Assembly: GCA_963931865.1 (NCBI GenBank)
Contig: OZ007507.1
Span: forward strand, 13,619,950-13,683,949
DNA: 64,000 nt
Direction: 5' to 3'
Origin: Axinella damicornis
Taxonomy: Eukaryota > Porifera > Demospongiae > Axinellida > Axinellidae
Position 1 is the first letter of the stretch, and the number at the start of each line of letters is the position of its first letter. Below are positions 55,652-64,000 of the stretch, piece after piece. Under the pieces are notes generated by a model. It was not told the DNA's origin. It saw only the letters and a program-made list of their open reading frames with translations, and searched no databases. Position numbers and translations under genes: made by a program.

Positions 55652-57109
55652 TCAGGCTCCCCCTTGCACAGCAAGGGAACCTGGGAACGAGGCTATGCTG
55701 TACCTAACTACTGCTATAGTTTTTTGTTCTCGGAGGAAGAAGTTGGGTATGTTGGGGCCAAAGTAGAGCTTTGTGTTGGAGGTGATGGCTTGATATCGCA
55801 TGAGCTTCAGGAACTCAGGAGTTAGTTTGAGCTGGGGAGGAGGAAGGGAAGGAGGGAGGAAGGAGGGGTGGGGGGAGGAGAGAAGCGGAAGAGAATGGGG
55901 GAGGGGTGGAGAAATGTAATGCGTGTCGTCTTCACAAGTTCCATATACCACACTCCCTCTCCACACACGTCCCAGACTCCCCTCCACACACATCTGACAC
56001 TCCACATGTCCCCCACTCCACACATCCACATCCCATACTCTCCTCCACAAATCCCACAGCCCCTCCACACGCATCCAAAAGCTAGCCCTTCTACATGTCC
56101 CACACTCCCCTCGCACATCCCACACTCCCCTTAGTCTCGTGCCCAGACCACACCCCCCGAGGGGAGAGACGGTCTGGTGAACGAAGTCGAATTTCTTGGG
56201 CTTATTACCGGAATGTGGTAAGGACCAATGAGATTGCGAGATTGTTAATAATTACGTAGTAATCGCTTTGAATACTCATAAGCTGGAGAAGACAACAGCC
56301 AAGAGCCTTTCCTATGCCAGTTTGCCCTTAGCGCGGACTGTGTAAGGCAACGCTACGTCGTGGCGACAACTTCTGAAGACCTTTGCGCTCGATTGTGCTA
56401 GTTGTGAGCCCTGTGACATCGCTTATGGGATCAAGTTGAGACTGAGCTTTGGAAGCGAGGTCAGCGAAGGGATCAAGTACAACGAAGGGCCCTCTAGGTG
56501 CCAGCTAATGCTAGCCCTAGCCCCCTAAGGGGCCGTTCTTCGCATTTGACCCCAGTAAAGTGCCTGAAAGGACTGCCAAACGAACGGGAAGCAGATTCCA
56601 TGACGGCGAAGGATGCTTCAAAGATCTTCTATGGGCCATGGGTGAGCGGCAAAAGGTTAGTACATCTTCTCTCCAGATATGAGTAGCCATGATCGCGCTT
56701 GGTTGACACGGGAGCCTTCAGCAGACGCTTTCGCAGGCACTTAACACCACGGGATTATACAATGATTACACATTCCGTAGTATGCTTCAAGCCCAAGAAA
56801 TTCGACTTCGTTCACCAGACCGTCTCTCCCCTCGGGGGGTGTGGTCTGGGCACGAGACTACACTCCCCTCAGCGCCCCTCCACATGTCCCACACTCCACA
56901 CACATCCCACACCCCCCTCAGCCCCCTTCACATGTCCCACACTCCACACTCCCCTCCACATACTTGGTTGGATTCGGACTGCTTCATGAGGTAGAAGTCT
57001 GCATCTGCTGAGTGTGCCATGATTTCATTCTCGATTTGAGACATTCTCTTCTGCTTCTCCTTCTCCATGATCTTACGATCAAACTCAATCTGGACAACCC
57101 TCACCTCCT
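55652..57109 (-). CDS. Erlin (SPFH-domain protein) C-terminal exons
   Basis: Exon 57109-56964 encodes [20 protein letters not shown] then RMSQIENE and [15 protein letters not shown], ending in phase 0 at GTATGT. Exon 55831-55652, after CTCCCCAG, continues [20 protein letters not shown] then [12 protein letters not shown]. This matches the conserved erlin region with MEKE, SEIE, LTPE and YFG-IPN motifs. Erlins form ER-membrane ring complexes for ER-associated degradation and sterol control. The upstream SPFH exons were not found in the window. The first exon seems to have lost about four residues ([14 protein letters not shown]). Its last about 15 codons read through a TAGCCTC-family end ([15 protein letters not shown]) to the stop, so the C terminus is transposon-derived unless a weak donor is used. 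A 729-bp fold-back sits in the intron. Confidence 0.75.
55940..56131. repeat. C/A-rich minisatellite (CTCCACACATCCCACACTCCCC)
   Basis: Repeats of CTCCACACxCATCC continue at 56861-56960 on the other side of the fold-back element, which therefore inserted into the array. Confidence 0.75.
56132..56860. mobile_element. 729-bp fold-back element with 9-bp target duplication and exon-like interior
   Basis: TAGTCTCGTGCCCAGACC... and the mirrored end, with about 70-bp arms including GAACGAAGTCGAATTTCTTG, and CACTCCCCT at both flanks (56123-56131, 56861-56869). The unique interior has a plus-strand frame (56498 on) reading [46 protein letters not shown] that ends at a GTGAGC donor. It sits in the erlin intron. 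Confidence 0.9.
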
Positions 57110-57242
57110 CTGCGTGGTAGCAGACTGTGAGAAACGAGGACATCACCGTGAGAGTAGGGCTGAAATTGTGAGCCTCACAGTAGGATTGTGAGAGTTGAGA
57201 GGTCTGCACCACCACTTTCCACACACACACCACACCACCACT

Positions 57243-57257
57243 GTCCACACATGCACG

Positions 57258-57298
<41 letters not shown>
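57243..57298. repeat. (CA)n microsatellite
   Basis: GCACGCACGC leads into about 25 CA units. Confidence 0.9.
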
Positions 57299-57300
<2 letters not shown>

Positions 57301-57742
57301 AACACACCACACACTGCAATGATCAACTAAAGTTCAAAGTTCCTCATTTCTCATGGTCTGCTGATCAACTAACTTCAAAGTTCTGTGCACCAGCGCACAT
57401 GCCAGCTCATATGAGTACTTTTGGTAGTCAGTAGTTGGAATGAGTGATTCTGAAGGGGAGGACATTGCCCGGGCTCCGGGTGTTGGTACTAGACTAGTAA
57501 TGTTTTTGTATCGCGTGACCATAGATAATAAACTACGAAACGTAGTTTATTATCTATGGCGTGACTTAGTGCCCATGGACGACTTGACAGGCAGTAAAGC
57601 CCGATTTGTGTCTGTACTATATCTAAGTGAATCCTGCGGGTAGTGTAGCTGGGCTGTTTCCAAATCGAATGGAGGGCAAGAGCATTATTCACACCGGGCA
57701 CATGCAGGACTCTAGTGAGCACCAGCAGCAGTTCCCTCCCAG

Positions 57743-57855
57743 GCTGAAGATGTCCAAGAAACTCACAGGGGCAGCTACTTACAGGACCAAGTTCAACTCC
57801 CGTTTGGTTATTTCACTCCGGAGTTCTGTTTTGAAGTTGAGAGGTCTGACACCAT
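57743..57855 (+). CDS. Candidate exon of unknown gene
   Basis: After CCTCCCAG the frame reads AEDVQETHRGSYLQDQVQLP then FGYFTPEFCFEVERSDT and ends at GTGAGA in phase 2. Composition is protein-like. The next candidate exon needs a different phase, so the linkage is not proven. Confidence 0.35.
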
Positions 57856-58061
57856 GTGAGACTAGCTATTTGATTTTCACAACTCATCAACGTGCACACC
57901 TGCTCATACACACAGAGGTTGACTGGATGCATGAATCACAATTCACACTCCAGCTAGATGATGAATATGCATGTAACGGTACACGCCTCGTCTGTATGCA
58001 GTGGTCTTGTTCCCATACTGCCATGTCTGGGAACGAGACCGTTGAGGTGTGGTCATTGTAG

Positions 58062-58156
58062 CTCAAACTGCCCAGGACAGCAGCACACAGACTGTCACAC
58101 TCACAGCGGGGAATAGTCTGCCACGCGAGACTAGGTGGAAAGTGATGGCTAAATTT
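58062..58156 (+). CDS. Candidate exon of unknown gene
   Basis: After CATTGTAG the phase-1 frame reads QTAQDSSTQTVTLTAGNSLP then RETRWKVMAKF before GTAAGTTG. A 38-bp TAGCCTC-like hairpin (GGTCTTGTTCCCA...GGGAACGAGACC) lies directly upstream. Unrecognised. Confidence 0.35.
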
Positions 58157-58461
58157 GTAAGTTGCTGTAGTGTGATACAAGTCAAAGCCTGGGATGGAAA
58201 CGTGTTGTGCCATCACAAGGCTTTACATAATTTATTAGTGTTCAGCACATGACACTGTATAAAGCATGAACACGATGAGCAAACGACCGCTTATTAGAGG
58301 GTTGTCCTTAGACAAGGTTGGTAACTTGTGTGTTTGCCTTTCATGGTCGTGAAAGTGTCAGCCCGTAGGATTTGCAGACGGGAGATGGGACCAAGTGGCC
58401 ACACGGGGCTGTGGCCATGGGGAGTGGGTGCAGTGGCTCTGTGTGGGATCTCAGAGAATAC

Positions 58462-58483
58462 GGGGGGGGGGGGGGGGGGGGGG
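58462..58483. repeat. G22 homopolymer
   Basis: 22 G residues follow a frame reading TGDGTKWPHGAVAMGSGCSG and VWDLREY, which may be an exon that ends here. Confidence 0.9.
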
Positions 58484-58829
58484 TTAAACCTCAACCCGGG
58501 TGCGCGCCTGAGCATGCTACTACCCACACACTCTTGACCCAGAATGAGCTACATTGCCCATGCTGGAGCCAACTTGCTCAGCGTCATCCCACAATGCTAC
58601 AAGCACTGTGGTGCAGCGCACCCGTGTGTCAGTAGTTGCGGTATGTACATGTAGCAAGGAGTGGACTACGCAACGGTTGGTATGGTATGAATCAAGTGCC
58701 CAACGCCACTGGTCTGGTCTGATAGTCGGCATTGAAACACTGACCATCCATCAATACTGTCATTGATTTTGTTGATTTCTTGTACTTGGGGTAGGGCTCT
58801 AACTCAATTGAAGTTTCCGAACACCCCAC

Positions 58830-61800
58830 CATGGTAATTCAGACTGAAGAGAAAGAATAATCTCTGTTACCTAGTGGGATAAAACCTCGGACCCGATTCA
58901 TATATATGTGTGGTGTGTTAGCTATGGGTGCCTGCTTATAGTAAGAGTTGTTGGGTTGATAAACCACTAAACCTGTTGCTCGGTGATAAGATTGATGCTC
59001 AGCATCATGCCTCACTGATGCATGTGCAAGTGAAGTGAAATTGAAAGTACATGTACATTGTGTGTGATGTGTGTGTTTTTCTTGCTCTTTCCCCTCCCTC
59101 GTAGGTCTGTGTATCGTGTGTTGTGTGTTTACTTCTGAGAGCGACGTGTAAGTTATAAGGACCTCGATCATCTCACCTGTACCAAAGTGAGGTTCTAAAG
59201 GTTACGGGATACTGTGTGCTCATTAATACACACTTGTACAAGTTACCTTTGTCCCTCCGCACAGGAACTAGCTAGAGACATGCAACAAAAATGACGTATA
59301 ACAGCAATGTGAGTACCTTCTAGCTGGTACGATCTTAGTGCCTGAGTACAACATGCCAACATGAGCAGTGGCATCAAATTTCAAGGTCAAGTTGGTGAAC
59401 TTTGCAAATGGAAAGGGCTAACAGGCCAACTTGGCAGCATCCATGGGAAGTTTCAACTGACTGGAGGGTGGCTTGGAGCGGGTTTGCTCCGCTGCTGTTG
59501 GAAAAACGAGTGATGGTCATTCATACCACGAAGCCATTCGCTTTTTTCCCGATCAGGCAAGTAGAATGCACAGTATCTCACGAACAGGATGTTTATCGAG
59601 CCGCCCTGTTCTTCATACAATTGAAGTCCAGTCTAATTATACGGTTAGATGTTGCTTCAGCGATAAAAAAATTGCCAAAGTCGTGCACACATTCCACTGT
59701 CGACTGTAAACCGCAAGTGCACACCGCACATGCATGCACAATAGCAAACTGTAACCCGTAACCTTAACTTTCCCATGATTGTGTTCGTCGGCCATTCTGG
59801 ATTCAGTCCAGCCTCGTTTCCAAGCTCCTCCCCAACCTTCTGTTGCATACCGTAGCTTTGGGGGAGCCTAGTGCTCAAATTGGAGACAGGTATCCCAGTA
59901 ATCCATCCCACTATGTTATGCTCTGATATGGAAATGCTCTGTGCAAACTACACCAAATGGTGGCACAAGGAGCTTGGTGCAGAGGAGGGCTGAAATGTAG
60001 CATCATTTGATTGGTATTGTTGAATGGCAAGTTATGCCATGAATGTGGTCGCTAATGTAAGCTGTGGTATAGGATGTGTATTGTTTTACCAAATCTCCTA
60101 GCCTCTTTACAATACTGCGTGACTGCTGAGTACTTGTAGTTATTACAACTAGGGGAATGCATGACATTGTGGGGCAAGCGTGAGCGAGTGCAATGCAGAA
60201 CGAGTATTTGCATGAACAGTCAGTCAAACTTTAATGTCTCCTGCCAATGCAGCCCGTCCAATGTTGCATGACTGAGGTGACAGAAATCATAATATGACAC
60301 ACATGTGCACAACACAGGGGCCTACATGTATATGCATGGTGCACACTGGTCTAGCACACCATGTGTTCTGCAGGACATGTACAGGTCTGAGGTCGGTGAA
60401 TAGGTAAGTGTGGACATCGTCCAGTTTGCTGTCACCACAGGCGAGGTTAGATTGTTCATGGTTCAACCATCGCTCTAGCCAGTGAATAGGTAGGTCCACC
60501 AGTGGTCTCCATCTGTGTTGTCGCCATCGTCCATCGAACAGGTAGAGTATTCGCACCATGCATGCATGTGTATCATTTTGGAATTAACACATGATGTAAG
60601 AATGCGCCAAATAAGAGCAGGAAGTGATTTACGGCACGACGTACGATAGAAAGAAAGAAATATATATATGGAAAATTCACAGCAAAGTTGTCTAGGGGGG
60701 GCTCGCTCATGCTCGCCCCAATAACAGTTGTAACATTTTATGTACACAATGTGTTGGGTACCTCGTTCCCAGCCTCTCTCTACAGGTTGGTTGTCCAGAG
60801 GCAAAGGTAGATAGGTGGGGTCTCTATACACTAATTCAATCATCTCCTTGAGAGACCCCACCTACCTACTTTGCCTCTTGACAACCAACCTGCACAGGTC
60901 TGTACCTCACTCTACATTGATTGCAGTGAGGAAGTCTTAGCCTCGTACCCAGGCCCCTCACCCCACCATTTGTCACTGGCAGTGCTGACATCGCATTGGT
61001 ACTACCGATGACAAACACTGGGGTGAGAAGGGCTGCGAAAAAATGACACGAGTCCTGGGATCAAGTCTGGGTGTCTAAAATTAGTGTTTGTGGATGCATA
61101 TCAAAGGTACAGATCAAAGGTCACAGTTCAAGTTGCTTTGTACATGTGTACAGTACAACTAAACTTTGCCATGATACAACTTTCGGTGTGTGTCATATTC
61201 CCAGTAATTTTATACTGTTGAACATCCAATACAAACTTGGGAGCACCGGGTATAGGGCTGGCATTATGCACGAGTGTACGGTGAGGGAAGTCTAGACCAG
61301 ATGTCTGAATAATCCATCCCCTTATCAAAGTACATCATGATCACTTCCACCATGTATCTGTACAGGTGCTGTGACCACTGACAGTAACTTCACATCTCCG
61401 CCTCCTGTGTGTCCTGGTGCAAATGTGGCCTTCACTTGCTCTGTAGCGGACCCTGGGGGCCTTGGGTCTACTATCTGGAGAATTGATTCAGATTCTAACC
61501 GGTGTGGTCTCACCCATTCGGTTGCTCCAACCCAAATTCCCTGTACATCCTTGTTCGCTGCTACAGTTGGACTTCCCCAGGGAGTCTGTTACTCCTCCAA
61601 CCTCACTGCTACAGTAAATCATGATTACAATGGACTGTCCGTGATATGTTATGCCTTTGCAATACAACCTCAGCTCCTGGTTGGAAATGCTACATTACAA
61701 GTTATAGGTGAGTGTCCCCACGGAAGTAGTGTATGAAAATGGGAATATATTCAGAGAAGATCATGGGTCTGGCATTCATTGAACAACGTTGATTGTATAT

Positions 61801-62940
61801 CGAACTTCTGATCACCAGTACATGTAAAACACGCCCGATGAAGACTACCAAAGAGTAGTCAAAATGTTGTGTTTTTATAATTCTCACTGGTGAAAATCCG
61901 ATATGCAATCAGCACTATGAAAATGAGGTGTTATGTGCTATATATTTAGCCGTACACTAGCACAGCAGACATGAGGTGCATGTATAAGTTGTAGTCATTC
62001 CTCATTGTCAACACGAGGAATACCTTTGGGTAGACCTTGTTCATGCATGCCAACTCGCCAATTACATGTAGCGGGACCCATGAATCACATGTCATTGAGT
62101 TGTAAATACATAACATTTTGGTGTACCTGTGTAGCTGTTCATATGGTTCTGCAGTTCCAGGATAGAGTCCGTATCTTCAGCAGAGGTTGTGCTCCACTGT
62201 TACTGGCAGCACGGTGACTTTCAGGTACCTACATTGTAGTAAGCTATCTGACCTCCGGGTCTCCAGATCTGCGCAGGAGTGGGATTCTAGAAGTTGAGAA
62301 ATGGCTTAGATATGGTCCAAGCTAGCTGTTTGCTGCTCTAGTTGCAATCTGCCGCTACTGTAGCCTCGTTTCCAGCTTTTCGTCGCTTGCAACCTTCAAC
62401 AAGATTTGTAAGCATAGTTCTTCAAAAGTGAGTAGTTCCCAATTTTCTTCCTCTTGGAGTCTTAGTATGACTGTAGCCTCGTTCCCAGGCCCCACCCAGC
62501 ATTTTATCGCTTTCAGTTTGTACCCAGCTTTTCATACTGCAAGCGACGAAAGCTGGGCGGGGCCTGAGAACGAGCTATTGTACACTGTCAGCATGCATGT
62601 TTCTCACTAATAACCCTGTCTTGTATCCTTCTATCATCACTCCACAGCCCCTCCCCCAGTCCCCTCCTCCTCCTGTGCACTGACCGAGGGTACTGGCAAC
62701 ACCACACGGCTCACACTATCCTGGACGGAGCCTCCAAGTGATGACAGCATTGACCGATATTGCATCAACAGCCGTCCTGAGTATCCATCTGCTGTCTCTC
62801 TGTGTGTTGGCTCTAACGTGAGGACTCATGAGTACCAGGTCCTGGAGGGACTGGAGTACAACTTCACCCTCTTCGCTGTCAACTGTGATGACCAGAATGG
62901 AACAGAGACTGCTCTAATATCAGTCCTTCCACAAGGTATG
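58830..62940 (+). CDS. Receptor copy C, 5' part (leader, Ig, FN3 exons)
   Basis: Exons 59105-59147, 61366-61707 and 62648-62935 have exactly the same lengths (43, 342, 288) and phases as those of copy A at 9851, 11589 and 12834. The introns also match in part (TATAGGATGTGTATTG, GTGCAGAGGAG). The Ig exon differs at scattered residues (for example GRRVTF versus GANVAF), and all splice sites are kept, so this copy looks functional so far. The rest lies beyond the window. Function: surface receptor with the same extracellular start as copy A. Confidence 0.75.
60783..60893. repeat. Imperfect palindrome in copy C intron
   Basis: CAGGTTGGTTGTCCAGAGGC and GTGGGGTCTCT are mirrored across TATACACTAATTCAATC. 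Confidence 0.75.
60938..61030. mobile_element. TAGCCTC-family MITE with decayed right end
   Basis: TAGCCTCGTACCCAGGCCCCTCACCCC is mirrored through GGGGTGAGAAGGGCTG, after which the terminus is lost. Confidence 0.6.
61366..61707 (+). CDS. Receptor C Ig-like domain exon
   Basis: This phase 1-1 exon keeps VCPG, FTCSV, TIWRIDSDSNRCG, IPCTSL and LSVICYAFA. It lacks any stop or frameshift relative to copy A. Confidence 0.8.
62474..62577. mobile_element. TAGCCTC-family MITE (CCCCACCCAGC subtype)
   Basis: 104 bp from TAGCCTCGTTCCCAGGCCCC to GGGGCCTGAGAACGAGCTA in the copy C intron; copy A lacks it at the equivalent site before the FN3 exon. Confidence 0.75.
62648..62935 (+). CDS. Receptor C FN3 domain exon
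   Basis: The same 96-residue module as copy A, with LTLSWTEPPSDDSIDRYCIN and LEGLEYNFTLFAVNCDDQNG. Splice sites CTCCACAG and GTATGT are retained. Confidence 0.8.
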
Positions 62941-64000
62941 TCTTCTTTCCTGGGCCGCCTCCATCTCTAAGTTTATTAGAGGACTGTGTGGAGATAGCTG
63001 GCCTTAGCCTTGTTCTAAGGCCTTCGCTACCTCCAGTCTTTTATTGTTTGCAGTATGGGAATATGACTTGTGTAGGCCCGGGAGATTTGGTCACGTATGA
63101 GCCGTCAGGTGGACACACAAGGGGAGAGGTGCCTGACAAAGCATATTTGTCTTTCTTGTTGTGTCCATCCAAGGGCTGGAAGCTGGAGCATTTGCAAGAA
63201 ACATTACCGCTTGTTGTTTAAGATGCCGGACATAGGTTGACGTAAAACATAGTCAGGCACCGCCCCATGTGTCTACCCTCTGTGTAACTGACATGACACA
63301 CGTAATAAAATCTCTCGAGTCTTCCCCCTCCGTATTTGTATGCTGCAAGTGATAATGGAGGTGGTGAAGGCCTGGTCAACAAGGCTAGGCTGGCCTGAAG
63401 TTTTCATGGGAGGGTAGAGCTTCCGTCCTCCAACCTGACACTGTTGCAGCCTTAGTATTGCACTGTGTGATGCTTCATTCCATTGTGAGGGTAGTGGTTA
63501 AAACTGTGTTCGGGTCATTCCTGAGGTTGCTCACATGACGTTGTGGTGGTGGTCTTGTTTCTGGTACGTAGGGAGTAGTAGAGAGGCCTTGAATCAGTGA
63601 ACAGAGTAGCGCCCATGGGCAGGGATATTAGAATGGAGCACACTGTTAGACATGTAATATCTGCACACCCAACCATGTGAGTATTGAACGGTTGTATGAG
63701 CAGTAGTGGTGGGCTGGAAAAAACGTACAAGTATTGTCCATTTCTCTTGTTTTGAGTGTCAATGGACCTAGCTATGGATCCTCTCACCATATGGGGTCTC
63801 CAGTTCCAAACTTCAGGACAATTTTTTGGCTATCACCTTGAGTGGGTATGGTTAGAGTCGACTTAAGACAACTGCATGAGTGCAGTATGAAGTGTGAAAA
63901 CCCAAGAGAATCATGAACATGTAGGGTATGCCTAAGTAAACCGTAAGCTGATAAACAAACCTCCATTGTAGTCTGGTTGATAATGAGTGCATGAAGAGAG
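62941..64000. other. Intron or flank of receptor C; no exon seen
   Basis: A degenerate MITE pair (about 63005-63060 and 63325-63390) is present. No FN3 or Sushi exon was found before the window ends. Confidence 0.45.

Noticed and set aside
55822..56134. Several frames through the C/A-rich minisatellite
   Set aside because: Repeat-coded on both strands; only the erlin exon part (55652-55831, minus) is real.
57195..57434. His/Thr-rich frame
   Set aside because: It is the CA microsatellite read as codons.

Overview
This window is nuclear DNA of an early-branching animal, most probably a demosponge. Evidence: exons with GT/AG splice sites and short introns, modular cell-surface receptor exons (Ig, FN3, Sushi) that are nearly all phase 1, a guanylate-binding-protein (GBP) GTPase, an AIG1-type GTPase, an erlin, a coiled-coil/TKL-like kinase, and a very heavy load of short palindromic transposons. 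Nothing looks prokaryotic. The species call is inference; no search was run.

Layout. 0-4.6 kb is one 4.56-kb inverted-repeat transposon with a 7-bp target duplication; it holds a four-exon reading frame, a nested piggyBac-like MITE and a decayed reverse-transcriptase tail. 4.7-9.5 kb is repeats. 9.8-21 kb is receptor gene A on the plus strand: signal-peptide-like exon, Ig-like exon, FN3 exons, Sushi exon, transmembrane exon and short cytoplasmic exons. 22.6-23.8 kb (minus) is an intact single-exon kinase whose upstream region is a nested fold-back. 26.5-29.7 kb (minus) is a GBP-type large GTPase whose intron is mostly a fold-back element. 32.7-33.7 kb and 37.9-39.9 kb are two satellite arrays that bracket a short CpG-containing segment with back-to-back candidate first exons. 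40-46.6 kb is repeat-rich with no gene I can support. 46.6-47.8 kb (minus) is an AIG1-type GTPase broken by a stop codon and a frameshift. 48.7-51.5 kb is a duplicated, partly decayed 3' end of the receptor gene (copy B). 52-58.7 kb holds isolated exons of unrecognised genes (plus) interleaved with erlin C-terminal exons (minus). 58.8-63 kb is the 5' part of a third receptor copy (copy C), running out of the window.

How it fits together. The region is a tandemly duplicated surface-receptor locus interrupted by genes whose families act in innate immunity or signalling elsewhere (GBP, AIG1, kinase). It has been heavily reshaped by fold-back transposons ending in TAGCCTCGTTCCCAGG. Several of these carry clean 9-bp target duplications; one interrupts an erlin exon and a related remnant supplies the predicted C terminus of another. 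The larger ones contain exon-like fragments. That transposon family, together with the 4.56-kb element, is the most likely undescribed system here.
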